Part shown: positions 47,401 to 56,802 of the stretch, in pieces | Numbering within the stretch: the first letter of the stretch is position 1 | Layout: each line of letters begins with the position of its first letter | NCBI RefSeq assembly: GCF_000949635.1 | Contig: NZ_BAFN01000001.1 | Coordinates: 2,903,673 to 2,967,672 of the forward strand | Origin: Candidatus Brocadia sinica JPN1 | GTDB taxonomy: Bacteria; Planctomycetota; Brocadiia; Brocadiales; Brocadiaceae | DNA length: 64,000 nt | Direction: 5' to 3' | Program-made: the position numbers and the translations under genes | Notes under the pieces: model-generated | Database searches by the model: none | Seen by the model: the letters and a program-made list of their open reading frames with translations, nothing else | What the model was told of the DNA's origin: nothing

Positions 47401-47877
47401 TATGCGAAAAAGCAGAAAGAACTGCAAAAAGAGGCGGATGATCTCAAAGAGATGGCAGGCCAGCTTTCTCAGCAAAATCCGTTTATGGATGAAAACGCAG
47501 ATAACCAGCTTGATATGGCATCAAAATCCATGGAAGGAGCCGGGGAGAAACTGGAAAAACGCGATGCACAGGGCGCTGTTATTGATGAGAGGGAATCGTT
47601 GTACCGTCTCGCTGAAGCCAAAAAAGGCATGGAAATGGCAAAGGAACGTATCGCGAAAGGGATGATGGGCCAGGGCATGCCCATGCCAAGACCTTTCCGT
47701 GGCCGAATGGACGAAGGCCAGTTTGGCGCTTCTACAGAAAAAGTTGAAATACCTTCTGAAGAGGCATATAAGGTACCGAAGGAATTCAGGCAGGATATCC
47801 TGGATGCACTGAAAGAAGGATTGCCTGAAAAATACAAAGACCTGAACAAAGACTACTATCAGAGATTGGTGGATTAA
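44458..47877 (+). CDS. Large DUF4175-like membrane protein with long coiled coil
   Basis: About 1139 residues from the preferred ATG 44458 (open to 44371). Two N-terminal membrane helices (ALLLSVTLLLLLVGAASI, FSVGSLIVLCIVFFKVLL) and one near residue 215 lead to a beta domain (ISYRYPLYAGLQPKTLY, GLRYTAKDDFGIGEIFLVF, DKIAYHIEVKDNDTISGP), then more than 500 residues of Gln/Glu/Lys-rich coiled coil. The C-terminus (PKEFRQDILDALKEGLPEKY) is the usual end of DUF4175 proteins. Its stop is immediately followed by the ATG of the peptidase-MA gene, so the two are coupled. Function unknown. Confidence 0.7.
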   Translation: MKGLFRKSIRTVKDLVDFLILLNFRDTKSQNSRDMIKLSLRAVCKSAIVNRVYGGMALLLSVTLLLLLVGAASIYGLARFPFGLGIFSVGSLIVLCIVFFKVLLVPLLSSLNREKVALLIEQKYPSLNNSLISSIQLTAAIPGKKTVGYSEQLISMLVDDTANRLRQLDIHQVVSKRFLRLSSAILIASVLIFGIVCGTKPAYFHKNIPALFSYLMTGKAVGGKELVASSGPVIGDITISYRYPLYAGLQPKTLYNTSGDIRALKGSEIQISAISDRTLISAEIVFNNSMKIPFVVENGNTIKGVFSLLESGTYIFETADSEGRIFQDATSHTIQLEADQFPEIFINAPAKDTTVNEKDSVGLRYTAKDDFGIGEIFLVFEQEDERKTRILNTFSKKQLQYTGEYLWSLSELGLRPDDKIAYHIEVKDNDTISGPKISSSKTYYLEIYSSKKKHRELVQLQEALLQETIHMLSDDLTKRIDDEKCASKDYLVMTQDGIQERVERIINLFTDILVGMQDDTMANYSVYYSLENLKNKFRDVTDKKRMAIRQSVLTIPADTISIPLLNELQKVQDEEVVEVENVILFLNDLIKKQKLEEVLDTGKNLIQSQNNIEKLLDKLREGEDAKLNEKVLSELKHIEETIRQMMEKLMQMAQGEHMDEFLNADALKKLEQDDIMKELDAMKEAFSKGDLNAALQAAQKLLAALQEMMNQMQSSGQNLADSSYSDMFEDTNQLLDKISELENKERELTENTDKLKRDIQKRTSESTKETLKSFFEKQGERLAAIKKDITDTKEILAKNELLQEYLQINRELKRMSEERETMASRFSEFFGDEEGMIPPQEEFDKVAETARKNAALNREINKDPLQRDFLNMFRELPQAEETLSHLEEMLNGWDVKESLNLAKELSNNLNQWNGRMQHTLEQKRLAKKEEVSRKDREVPEKVGDAARQNQQIIKDLESMMQALEEQQLASLTQEDQDALQQYAKKQKELQKEADDLKEMAGQLSQQNPFMDENADNQLDMASKSMEGAGEKLEKRDAQGAVIDERESLYRLAEAKKGMEMAKERIAKGMMGQGMPMPRPFRGRMDEGQFGASTEKVEIPSEEAYKVPKEFRQDILDALKEGLPEKYKDLNKDYYQRLVD

Positions 47878-49467
47878 ATGAAAAGAATTTTTATTACCTC
47901 GGTATTTATCGTAACGGTTATTACCTCATTCGTATATAAGGTCATTGCCCAGGAAGAAAAATTCTTCGATGCGATCGGTGAAATAACCTACGGAGAGGAA
48001 TGTTTGCAGTCATGGCAAGTTGAGGAGGCATCAGCCGTTGCCGACAAACTGCTTTTAACTGCCCCGGAAAATCCCTATGTATGCTTTTTTGCAGGGGAAG
48101 TACGTTTCTACGAGGGAAATTATGAAGAATCCTTATCCTTTTTAAAAGAGGCGCTAAAAGAACCGGACATCGTGCAAGAAGGTCAAAAATTCTATGACTT
48201 TGTGGAAAAGATTTATCAAACGACGGGCAAGTTCAAAGAGGTCAAAACCGAACACTTCCTGTTCCGCTATGTGGAAGAGAAGGATGCGATACTGGTCGAT
48301 TATGCCTTAGATACCCTTGAAAAGGCTTATGACGCTATCGGGAACGACCTCAACTATTTCCCCGCAAAACCTGTCCTTGTCGAAGTATTCCCCGATGCAG
48401 AAAGCTTTTGTACCATCTCTACACTCACCAAAGATGAGATTGAAACCTCCGGTACCGTAGCGATCTGTTTATTTAACCGCGTAATCATTACAAGTCCCCG
48501 CCTCCTACCGAGGGGGTACCAATGGCTTGATACCCTGACTCACGAGTATGTGCACTACGTAATCATGAAAAAGACTTACAATCGTGTACCTATTTGGCTT
48601 CACGAAGGCATTGCCAAATTTGAAGAAAGGCGCTGGCTTGAAGGTGTAACTCCCACACTTCCGGTCTCTCTGGAAAGTCTGATGGCCGAGGCAATAGAAA
48701 AGGATTATTTTATTACATTCGGGCAGATGCATCCCTCCCTGGCAAAATTAAAAAAGAAAGAGGACACAGCCCTTGCCTTTGCTGAAGTCTTTACGGTAAT
48801 CGATTACCTGTTTAACCAGGGCGGTTATCCTTTGCTCGTATCCATTCTGGACGGTATAAAAAACGGGAAATCGACAGAAGATGCGGTATCTTCTGCAATA
48901 GAAATTCCATTCGTTGATTTTGAAAAGAATTGGTTGCAAGATTTGAAACAGAAAAAATTCCGGAGGATTCACGGCATTCAGATACTTCCCACAAAGCTCA
49001 AAGAATCATCAACAATCGTAGATGATATGGAAAGTGTTGCCGAAATAGAGGTAAAGGATGCAAAAAAATATGCCATTCTTGGCGACCTCCTGCGCCACGA
49101 AGGACTGCATAATGCGGCTATCATAGAGTATGAAAAGGCATTCAGGAAGGCAGGCCACATTTCTCCGCAAATCCAGAATAAATTAGCAATGTCCTATATC
49201 ATGGATACGCAATATGCAAAGGCAGAGGAAATCCTGAAGGTGGCTCTGGAATATTATCCGGAATATACTACCACCTATATTTCCCTGGGTGAACTCTACC
49301 AGCGAAAGGGCGAGTACGCCGCCGCCCTAGAAATTTTATCACAAGCCAACCGCATCAATCCCTTCAATCCCATTATCCACAAAAACCTTGCACTCTTGTA
49401 TGATAAACTAGGCAGGAAAGAGGATGCCGCTGGGGAACTCAGGAGACTTATGCTGCTGAGCAAATGA
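47878..49467 (+). CDS. Exported peptidase-MA/TPR protein
   Basis: 529 residues with a signal peptide (IFITSVFIVTVITSFVYKVIA). N-terminal TPRs, then a gluzincin-like domain: DTLTHEYVHYVIMKK (HExxH) and WLHEGIAKFEERRW (WLxEGxA with the third ligand Glu), as in peptidase MA-like proteins, then C-terminal TPRs (EYTTTYISLGELYQRKGEYA). Directly abuts the DUF4175-like gene. Confidence 0.8.
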   Translation: MKRIFITSVFIVTVITSFVYKVIAQEEKFFDAIGEITYGEECLQSWQVEEASAVADKLLLTAPENPYVCFFAGEVRFYEGNYEESLSFLKEALKEPDIVQEGQKFYDFVEKIYQTTGKFKEVKTEHFLFRYVEEKDAILVDYALDTLEKAYDAIGNDLNYFPAKPVLVEVFPDAESFCTISTLTKDEIETSGTVAICLFNRVIITSPRLLPRGYQWLDTLTHEYVHYVIMKKTYNRVPIWLHEGIAKFEERRWLEGVTPTLPVSLESLMAEAIEKDYFITFGQMHPSLAKLKKKEDTALAFAEVFTVIDYLFNQGGYPLLVSILDGIKNGKSTEDAVSSAIEIPFVDFEKNWLQDLKQKKFRRIHGIQILPTKLKESSTIVDDMESVAEIEVKDAKKYAILGDLLRHEGLHNAAIIEYEKAFRKAGHISPQIQNKLAMSYIMDTQYAKAEEILKVALEYYPEYTTTYISLGELYQRKGEYAAALEILSQANRINPFNPIIHKNLALLYDKLGRKEDAAGELRRLMLLSK

Positions 49468-49618
49468 TGGTTGCGTAACGGAATAAGGAATACCTTACAT
49501 CGACATCGATCCCGGATAAAGGGGGGCAGCGTCTCTGGTTTTATGAAGGCTGGAAGTGGACGTGAATTGCGGGTGTCTCTATTCAGAAACGGCAGTGCGG
49601 ATATGTTTGTGAAAAATG

Positions 49619-49648
49619 GGAAGGGGTGCGTTTGTAATCACCCCTTCC
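49619..49648 (-). terminator. Intrinsic terminator after clpX
   Basis: GGAAGGGGTG and CACCCCTTCC form a perfect 10-bp stem with a 10-nt loop. Read on the minus strand, T5 follows the hairpin. It lies about 40 bp after the clpX stop. Confidence 0.75.
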
Positions 49649-49688
49649 TGTTAAGAACTGCTGAAGAAATCAAATCTTGTTTATCGTA

Positions 49689-50930
49689 TTACGCAGTTTT
49701 CCTGTATTTTTGTGCCAATAACGGCATTTCTCCGCTTACAACGGCGGGTGTAACGAGAAACGTTGCGTCACCTTTGTTGGAAGGCAAATGATACATGGCA
49801 TCTAACATAAAAGTCTCAAAAATCGACCTTAATGCCCTTGCGCCCGTTTTCCTTTCAAATGCCTTTTTGCTGATTGCTACCAATGCGTCGGGAGAGAATT
49901 CTAACCCGGTCTCTTCCATCTCAAAGAATTTTTGATATTGCTTGACCAGCGCGTTTTTTGGTTCCGTCATGACCTTGATCAGGTCTTCCTGCGTTAGAGG
50001 CATTAACGGAGCAAGTATAGGAAGTCGCCCTACAAACTCCACAATCATTCCAAAATCAATAATGTCTTCCACCTCTATTTTATTCAGGATTTCACCGAAA
50101 GATTCATCAGGCTTGTTTTCCTTTTGTGTATCAAACCCGATATTGGTTTTTCCAATTCTTCTCCGGATAATTTCCTCTATTCCCGTAAAGGTACCGCCAC
50201 AAATGAAAAGGATATCCTTCGTGTCCATTTGAATATACTGTTGTTCGGGATGTTTCCTGCCGCCCTGAGGAGGTATATTGGATATCGTACCTTCCAGCAT
50301 CTTCAGCAATGCTTGCTGGACGCCTTCACCGGAAACATCTCTTGTGATGGATGGATTAGGATTTTTTCTGGCGATCTTATCAATTTCATCAATGTAAATA
50401 ATTCCCTGCTGAGCCTTCTGGAGGTTAAAATCTGCATTTCTTAACAAGCCCAGGAGCACATTTTCCACATCTTCTCCCACATAGCCCGCCTCAGTGAGGG
50501 TAGTTGCATCCGCAATGGTAAAGGGAACATCAAGGATCCTGGCAAGGGTACGCGCCAGGAGGGTCTTTCCGGAACCGGTAGGCCCTATCAGTAATATATT
50601 ACTTTTTTCTATCTCAACCCCATCAGTACTGGATCTGGTAATCAAACGCTTATAATGATTGTAAACTGCAACTGCAAGGGTTTTCTTTGCCTTTTCCTGG
50701 CCTATGATATATTCATCTAACTGGCCTTTAATCTGTGCCGGAGTGGGTATCTTCCCCATGGGTTTAGCCTGGACGTGCTTTTGGTCCTTTTTCAGAAGCA
50801 TGTGGCAAGCCTCCACGCATTCATTGCAGATGAAAACATCTGCATCCCCTTGAATCAACCGGCTTACGGCACCGTAGTTTCTTCCGCAAAAGGAACAACT
50901 CTTTTTACCTTCCGTGGCCTTTTTAGCCAT
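49689..50930 (-). CDS. clpX: ATP-dependent Clp protease ATPase subunit ClpX
   Basis: 413 residues. N-terminal zinc domain CSFCGRN with [11 protein letters not shown]+ core with [15 protein letters not shown] (Walker A), [13 protein letters not shown] (Walker B), [18 protein letters not shown] (sensor/pore region) and [13 protein letters not shown] (sensor 2). ClpX unfolds substrates for ClpP. No clpP or tig lies next to it; it is transcribed alone. Confidence 0.96.
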   Translation of the reverse strand: MAKKATEGKKSCSFCGRNYGAVSRLIQGDADVFICNECVEACHMLLKKDQKHVQAKPMGKIPTPAQIKGQLDEYIIGQEKAKKTLAVAVYNHYKRLITRSSTDGVEIEKSNILLIGPTGSGKTLLARTLARILDVPFTIADATTLTEAGYVGEDVENVLLGLLRNADFNLQKAQQGIIYIDEIDKIARKNPNPSITRDVSGEGVQQALLKMLEGTISNIPPQGGRKHPEQQYIQMDTKDILFICGGTFTGIEEIIRRRIGKTNIGFDTQKENKPDESFGEILNKIEVEDIIDFGMIVEFVGRLPILAPLMPLTQEDLIKVMTEPKNALVKQYQKFFEMEETGLEFSPDALVAISKKAFERKTGARALRSIFETFMLDAMYHLPSNKGDATFLVTPAVVSGEMPLLAQKYRKTA

Positions 50931-51078
50931 ATGATCCGCACCTCAAAAATATCAAGAAATTCGTGATAAAAATATATTCTAAAACACCAAAAATGATAAC
51001 AGACAGTTTCATATTATGCAAATGTTTTTAAAACATTTCACTACAATACAACATTGCCTTAATTATTTCAAAAATACC

Positions 51079-51140
51079 TTGACAAATTTTTGCTAATTTA
51101 TATAATTTTCTTCATAATGTTGAGAATGAGTCTCAGTTAA
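51079..51140 (+). promoter_or_regulatory. Consensus sigma-70 promoter overlain by Fur-like box
   Basis: TTGACA (51079-51084), 16-nt spacer, TATAAT (51101-51106): both hexamers are perfect. Directly downstream at 51120-51140 lies a palindromic box with core TGAGAATGAGTCTCA, matching the inverted-repeat style of Fur operators. Binding there would cover the start site and repress the porin gene at 51163 when iron is replete. Confidence 0.75.
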
Positions 51141-51162
51141 CCTTTGTTGGGGTGATATAATT

Positions 51163-52638
51163 ATGCGTTATTTAGGTCTTCTTATTGTAGTGACTTTGTT
51201 CCTGTTTGTTTTTATTGCCAATGGTTTTGCACAATCTTCCGAAACTGAGGCTTTGAAAAGCAAAGTTGAAATGCTCGAACAAGAATTGAAAGAGATAAAG
51301 GATCTGCTCAAGCAACAAATTGAAAGGGACGCCCAAAAAGAGAAGGAAATTGCATCCTTAAAGGAAGAAGTGCAGAAAAAGGAGGTAAAAATTGCCGTAG
51401 AAGAAGCTCCTGCTCCTCCATCTGTCAGAGGGCCTGTTGTTGCAGAGGAAGAAAATCGCCACACTGCCGAGGAATCGTATTTAGCCAAGAAGTCGGCCGA
51501 ATTATCTGAAAAAAATCTTGCCCCGACCTTTGGAGGTGTCTATACAAAACCATTTCTGAGGAGATACGGCAGAAATACCTATCTGGGCGGTTACATGGAC
51601 TTCGAGTACAGGACAACCGAAAACGAAGCCGATCCGCAGGGTTTTACGCAAAAGAGATTTATTCCCTTTATTTACTCAGATATTTCAGACCGGGTGAAAC
51701 TTGCGGCAGAAATAGAATTTGAATTTGGTGGCGTAGGAGGCGGCAGAAACGGAGAGGTGATCCTGGAATTTGCAACCATGGATTTCTTGCTGACCGACTG
51801 GATCAATTGGAGGGGCGGGTATATCCTTACGCCCCTGGGAAAGTTTAATTTAGTGCACGATTCTCCTTTGCAAGACTTTACAGACCGGCCTCTGGTAAAC
51901 CAGTTAATTATTCCGACCACCCTTACCGATTTAGGAATGGGGTTCTTTGGTACCCTTTATCCGTCAGAGCTCAGCAAACTTGATTACGAGATTTATGTTA
52001 CCAATGGTGTGTTTCGTGGTTTAGATGAAGACGGTGAGGTGCGTTTCGGAGAGGTAAATGGATTGAGGAGCTCTAAAAGTGGATATGTCAACGATAACTA
52101 TAATGAAAGCCCTGGTATTGTGGGTCGTGTGGCCTTTAGTCCTTTTATAGGTTTGGAGTTCGGTGGGTCTGCTTACACAAGCCGGTATGATGAAAAAAAT
52201 GATAATCAGTTAACCATTCCAGCCTTGGATTTTATCTATCAAAGAGGGCCCTTTGAGCTCGTCGGTGAAGGGGCTTATGCCTTTATGGAAACAAATAGCT
52301 TTGCAGAGGATGCCGGTATAACCGATGATATGTGGGGATACTATCTGGAAGCCCGGTATCACTTTATGCCGTCTGTGTTAAGAACCCTGGCCCCTCATAT
52401 TTTTACAGAAAATTCAACCTTTACATCCGTTCTGCGCTGGGATCAGGTACAAACGGCAGGCAGGGATGACGATTTTAAAAGGGTTCATTGGTTAAGAAAC
52501 CGGCTCACGCCCGGCCTGAACTATCGCTATACCGAAGACACGGTCTTCAAGTTGGACTATCAGATAAATATGGAAGAAAAAGACATGCCTGATACATCGA
52601 ACAACGCCTTTTTGTTTTCTGTCGCAACCTATTTTTAA
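51163..52638 (+). CDS. Outer-membrane porin with N-terminal coiled coil
   Basis: 491 residues. Signal peptide to ANGFAQ (residue ~23), a coiled coil (residues ~27-75, alternating ALKSKVEMLEQELKEIKDLL), a Pro/Glu linker, then a beta-barrel rich in aromatic-alternating strands (LGGYMDFEYRTTENEAD, IYSDISDRVKLAAEIEFEF) ending in Phe (LFSVATYF), the usual OMP C-terminus. The coiled coil may tether it to the cell wall, as in SlpA/S-layer-type porins. Controlled by the promoter/Fur-like site upstream. Confidence 0.8.
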   Translation: MRYLGLLIVVTLFLFVFIANGFAQSSETEALKSKVEMLEQELKEIKDLLKQQIERDAQKEKEIASLKEEVQKKEVKIAVEEAPAPPSVRGPVVAEEENRHTAEESYLAKKSAELSEKNLAPTFGGVYTKPFLRRYGRNTYLGGYMDFEYRTTENEADPQGFTQKRFIPFIYSDISDRVKLAAEIEFEFGGVGGGRNGEVILEFATMDFLLTDWINWRGGYILTPLGKFNLVHDSPLQDFTDRPLVNQLIIPTTLTDLGMGFFGTLYPSELSKLDYEIYVTNGVFRGLDEDGEVRFGEVNGLRSSKSGYVNDNYNESPGIVGRVAFSPFIGLEFGGSAYTSRYDEKNDNQLTIPALDFIYQRGPFELVGEGAYAFMETNSFAEDAGITDDMWGYYLEARYHFMPSVLRTLAPHIFTENSTFTSVLRWDQVQTAGRDDDFKRVHWLRNRLTPGLNYRYTEDTVFKLDYQINMEEKDMPDTSNNAFLFSVATYF

Positions 52639-52761
52639 TTTAATTGTATAGGAATTTTTTGGGATACGGATAAACACGGATTATCAGGATTTTGAAACAA
52701 ATAAAATGAGTTGTTGTATCTGAGTAAATCTGTGTCCTGGCAATGTAAAGGAGTGCGGAAA

Positions 52762-54189
52762 ATGAAGAAAAAGATACTCGTGCTTGGCGGTGGACCTTGT
52801 GGTCTGTCTGCCGCCTGGGAATTATCCCGGTACGGACATGATGTTACCGTCATTGAAAAGGAATCCAGGGTAGGAGGATTATGCATCACGAATGAATATA
52901 AGGGGTACCGATTCGACCTCGGCGGACACCGTTTTATCTCAAAAAACAAGGAACTTGTTGAAAATGTTTGTAACATGATGGGAAATGAACTCTTAACCGC
53001 TCAGAGAAAGAGCGTCATTTTGTTGCAAGGAAAGACGTTTGAGTATCCTCTGTCCGCCAAGGACATCTTTCTGAAGATGGACCTCTGGACAAATTTGAAG
53101 GCATTTACATCGTATGTAATCGCTGCTATCTCCAGGGTTATTTTCCGGAAAAAAGACATTTCTTTCGAGGATTGGATTGTTAACCGCTTTGGAAGAACAC
53201 TCTACAACTTCTTCTTTGGTCCTTATACCGAAAAACTCTGGGGTATATCCCCCAAACTCATCTCAACCGATTGGGCATCTCAGAGGATTTCCTTGCTGAA
53301 TCTTAAAGACGTCATTTTCCGGCTCTTTAAATTGAAGAAAGGTACTCCGAGAACCTACGCCAAGGGTTATTTCTACCCCAAAAAGGGTATAGGCCAGATG
53401 TTTGATATCATGAGTGAGGAAATCTCCAAAATGGGCGGGAGAATCATCCTGAATGCAACTGTTTCAGGCATACAGATAAGCAAGAACGGAGTTGAGAGTA
53501 TATGTTACACTCAGTATGGCGCTGCAAAAACAATTGACTGCGATGCTGTCATTTCCACGATTCCCCTGCCAGATCTTATAAAGGTCTTTCCGGGATATCA
53601 AGTGCAGGATGTTATACATCATACAGCCTCGCTAAAATTCCGGTCGGTTAGATTTTTAAATATTCTGGTCGACCTCCCTGATATTAGTGATAACACGTGG
53701 ATGTATGTCTCAGAAGGGAAATATATCACGACACGTATTCAGGAACCAAAGAGACGGAGCCCCTTTAGCGCTCCGGAAGGAAAGACATCCGTTATGCTGG
53801 AAATACCTTGTAACGAAAATGACGAAATCTGGAACTGCTCCGGGGAAAGTTTATTGAAACGTTGTCTTGCGGATTTAAAGGAACTGGGGATTGACATTCA
53901 GGACAAGGTTATAGATTATTTTACAACAAGCGTAATCCATGGCTATCCTGTCTACAGTCTAGATTATGCAATGCACAGGCAGAAACTTTTTGATTTTCTG
54001 GATCAGTATGAAAACTTGATTACGTGCGGCAGACAGGGTACATTCCGGTACATCTTTATGGACACGGCTATGGAGATGGGAATAACAGCCGCACAGAATC
54101 TCATGCTGGATAATGCGTGCAAGAAGACAGACGTGCAATTGATGCGTTCTGAAAAGGAATTGATTGAGGTAACCTCTGTAACTGCTTAA
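52762..54189 (+). CDS. FAD-dependent oxidoreductase, PgoX/UGM-like
   Basis: About 475 residues from ATG 52762 (AAAGGAG upstream). N-terminal dinucleotide fold: [20 protein letters not shown] and [12 protein letters not shown], with [15 protein letters not shown]. Later [14 protein letters not shown] and a C-terminal FAD motif [20 protein letters not shown]. This set is shared by protoporphyrinogen-oxidase-like and UDP-galactopyranose-mutase-like amine oxidases. It is followed by a membrane glycosyltransferase, so an envelope sugar role is possible. Confidence 0.75.
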   Translation: MKKKILVLGGGPCGLSAAWELSRYGHDVTVIEKESRVGGLCITNEYKGYRFDLGGHRFISKNKELVENVCNMMGNELLTAQRKSVILLQGKTFEYPLSAKDIFLKMDLWTNLKAFTSYVIAAISRVIFRKKDISFEDWIVNRFGRTLYNFFFGPYTEKLWGISPKLISTDWASQRISLLNLKDVIFRLFKLKKGTPRTYAKGYFYPKKGIGQMFDIMSEEISKMGGRIILNATVSGIQISKNGVESICYTQYGAAKTIDCDAVISTIPLPDLIKVFPGYQVQDVIHHTASLKFRSVRFLNILVDLPDISDNTWMYVSEGKYITTRIQEPKRRSPFSAPEGKTSVMLEIPCNENDEIWNCSGESLLKRCLADLKELGIDIQDKVIDYFTTSVIHGYPVYSLDYAMHRQKLFDFLDQYENLITCGRQGTFRYIFMDTAMEMGITAAQNLMLDNACKKTDVQLMRSEKELIEVTSVTA

Positions 54190-54350
54190 AAGGCAACTCT
54201 CGGAAAGGTACGGGAATATCACAGAAAAGAATAAGATATTCGAAATTGGAATTCAAATACCGGAGTGTAGGATTGTACCTTCTGGCTTCTTATGGCCATT
54301 CCGTGTAACTCCGCGAATATCTGTGGTGAATTGTTTCCGTAATTTTATTT

Positions 54351-55904
54351 ATGCTAGCAACTATCAATGATACAGTGAATATGCCCTGTCAGACGAGAAA
54401 GGTTTCCTTACAAGGTTACCTGATTCCAATAGGTGCAGTGGTGGTTTGTTTCCTCTCCCGATTATGGTACTTTGGTAAGTACATTGACGAGTGGGATAGC
54501 GTAAATTTCGCTTTTGGTTTATCAAAAGGGTATGACATCCTGCATGATCAACCACACTTTCCTGGTTATCCGGTTTACATGTTTGTAAGCTGGATTTGGT
54601 ACAAGATTCTTGGGTCGGATATGCAATCGTTGATCTTTTCTGGTATCTTGTTTAGCAGTCTTGCCGTATTTCCGCTGTACGAACTCTCAAGACGTACGTT
54701 TTCCCGGGAGGTCGCTATTCTTGCAGCTGCCTTATATATTGTTAATCCACAGCTTTGGTTGCAGGCGGAAAAACCACTCTCGGATGCCTTTGGTTTATTT
54801 TTTGTTATTACGGCTATCCTGTTTTTTTACATGGCATTGGAACGTATCCTTGAAAATACTCAATCTCCGCCTTCACTGAAATACCTCGCGTGGGGTGGCG
54901 TACTCTTAGGGTTGGGACTGGGTGTCAGGGTTACCTATCTTGCTTTACTACCCATAATGGCATATACGGCATATCAACTGAGCCAAAAGGTATTCGGCAG
55001 GAGGGTAATAGTATGGGGATTGTCTGGTCTGGTTCTTGGTGTAGCCGCATGGTTGGGTTATCTCATTATTCATTTTACTCCATACAGGTTTTACAAGAAA
55101 TTCCTGAGTCACGCCGATTATCATTTTTACCGGGAAGGAAACTCCATCATTACCACCGACGATTATGGCGAACGCTTTTTCGACATTTTTCACAATCTCA
55201 GCGCACACAGTTTGGGTACCTGGTGGACAGATACACCCCTTATCAGGATCGTTCCAACGATAATTCTTGTGGTTTCCCTGGTGTATTTTTTTATCCATGA
55301 AAAATGGAATCTCAGGAATAAGTTTTTTATGGCGTTTTTTATCCCCTACTTTTTATGGATTGCCCTCGTGCAAGACGCCATTCGGCAGATCATGGTGCTA
55401 ATACCCTTCCTGGTTATTATCGTGAGTGCGGGTTTATGGCATCTATTTACTACTCACTTGAAAAACAGGAAATTTGGCATGGTATCTTTTTTTGCGATAG
55501 CGCTTGCCTTTGTTTTTTCTCAAGCGATTGATTCAGTAAGGATCGTTTCAATGAACAGGAATGAAGAACCGCCCTCTGTTTCTACGATAAACTATATAAC
55601 AAATAACTATGATAAGAATGACACGAAATTTTATTGTTTAAACGACTGGCGTTTGTTTCAATATTATGCCCCGGAATGGTGTGACAAGAAGAATAGTCAC
55701 GTCTATTTCGTGTCACGGATGAGTGGGGCTATCAAGGATCTGGAACGTTTAAAGAAGAAACCCGGACACATCCTTATCTCATCCAAGCTCTTTGAGCGGG
55801 ATAAGTACAAGGAAAGACTGAAAAAGCTGGAAGAATTTCAAAGAAATAGATATTGTGTAGCAGATTATAATTGGCTGGCTTTGTATCGTTTTGAGTGGAG
55901 GTGA
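54351..55904 (+). CDS. GT-C fold membrane glycosyltransferase (family 39-like)
   Basis: 517 residues, about ten to twelve membrane helices. The first extracytoplasmic loop has DEWDSVNFAFGLSKGYDIL and HDQPHFPGYPVYM, the DxD-type acidic site and following substrate loop of dolichyl/undecaprenyl-phosphate-sugar transferases (PMT/ArnT family). The C-terminal ~100 residues are a soluble domain. Acceptor unknown. Confidence 0.75.
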   Translation: MLATINDTVNMPCQTRKVSLQGYLIPIGAVVVCFLSRLWYFGKYIDEWDSVNFAFGLSKGYDILHDQPHFPGYPVYMFVSWIWYKILGSDMQSLIFSGILFSSLAVFPLYELSRRTFSREVAILAAALYIVNPQLWLQAEKPLSDAFGLFFVITAILFFYMALERILENTQSPPSLKYLAWGGVLLGLGLGVRVTYLALLPIMAYTAYQLSQKVFGRRVIVWGLSGLVLGVAAWLGYLIIHFTPYRFYKKFLSHADYHFYREGNSIITTDDYGERFFDIFHNLSAHSLGTWWTDTPLIRIVPTIILVVSLVYFFIHEKWNLRNKFFMAFFIPYFLWIALVQDAIRQIMVLIPFLVIIVSAGLWHLFTTHLKNRKFGMVSFFAIALAFVFSQAIDSVRIVSMNRNEEPPSVSTINYITNNYDKNDTKFYCLNDWRLFQYYAPEWCDKKNSHVYFVSRMSGAIKDLERLKKKPGHILISSKLFERDKYKERLKKLEEFQRNRYCVADYNWLALYRFEWR

Positions 55905-56069
55905 TTTTAAACTACAGAAAGGCAAACTACAGAGAAAGAGAATTATGTAAGAGCGAATGTCCGTTTTGCCCTTACCAAAACTGAACAAAAAAGATTTTTT
56001 ACGTTTTTCTTCCGTGACGACTGTGGTTAATTTTTTAACAAGATGCAAACTTTTTCCAGGAGGCCAAAA

Positions 56070-56513
56070 ATGTTTAAAAACATGTTTTTGTCGTTATGTC
56101 TTATGGTGACCGTTGGTTCTTTCTTTTTGTATACCTGTGCAGATGCACAAACTACAGGAAGTATATCCGGTGTAGTAACGGATGAATCAGGAGATCCGGT
56201 GAGTGGCGCCGAAGTAACGTTGAAAAGTAAGAAACTGCAATTCAAGGATAGTGGTACGACGGGAACAAATGGTGAATATGAATTTTCGGGTTTAAATGCC
56301 GGCAAATATACCCTGAAAGTAATAAAGTCTGGCTATAAAAAAAAGAAAAAGCAGGTGAAACTCAAAGAAGGGCAGGATAAGGTGTTTGATATACAATTAA
56401 AAACTCAAGGTTCGGGTGGCGGCAGTGGCTCTGGCTCTGGCAGTGGCTCCGGAAGCGGCAGTGGAGGTGGCTCTGGAAGTGGGAGTGGTTCTGGAAGCGG
56501 TAGCGGTTCATAA
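56070..56513 (+). CDS. Exported carboxypeptidase-regulatory-like domain protein with Gly-Ser tail
   Basis: 147 residues from ATG 56070 (GGAGG upstream). Signal peptide to ADAQTTG, a single beta-sandwich domain (SISGVVTDESGDPVSGAEVT through YTLKVIKSGYKKKKKQVKL) and a C-terminal run of about 35 residues consisting only of Gly and Ser. The domain also occurs in the genes at 56803 and 32029. The tail resembles the one on the haem protein at 58328. Confidence 0.7.
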   Translation: MFKNMFLSLCLMVTVGSFFLYTCADAQTTGSISGVVTDESGDPVSGAEVTLKSKKLQFKDSGTTGTNGEYEFSGLNAGKYTLKVIKSGYKKKKKQVKLKEGQDKVFDIQLKTQGSGGGSGSGSGSGSGSGSGGGSGSGSGSGSGSGS

Positions 56514-56612
56514 ACTGGGAAAAGATAACTCGTAAGCACTTATGTAATGTAAGGACAGTTGCCGGTGCGAAAGGATTTATTTTTTTTCATATTCTGGGAT
56601 TTAAAAGCAATC

Positions 56613-56644
56613 ATGTAGTGACAAGGTATACCTTGTCACTACAT
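56613..56644. repeat. 32-bp perfect palindrome
   Basis: The two 16-nt halves (GTAGTGACAAGGTA core and its complement) are exact, with no loop. It could fold as a cruciform or hairpin. It lies between the Gly-Ser protein and the Fur-like site, and similar GTGACAAGG palindromes occur as dispersed repeats in other genomes. Confidence 0.7.
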
Positions 56645-56762
56645 AAGTCCATTTTTGCAAAAAACAGAAGCATTATGATTAGAGAGAATAATACTGTAGA
56701 ATGTCTCGTTTGTGAAAATAGAAAGCCCGTGGTGATTGTTGTATTTTTTTTATTCTTAATTG

Positions 56763-56783
56763 TTGAGATTGAGTCTCTGTTAA
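56763..56783 (+). promoter_or_regulatory. Fur-like box before acidic secreted protein
   Basis: The core TGAGATTGAGTCTC shares 12 of 14 positions with the box at 51120 (TGAGAATGAGTCTC). It ends 20 bases before the ATG at 56803, a repressing position. Regulator inferred from motif only. Confidence 0.55.
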
Positions 56784-56802
56784 ACGAAAGGGGTGTGAAA
56801 TC

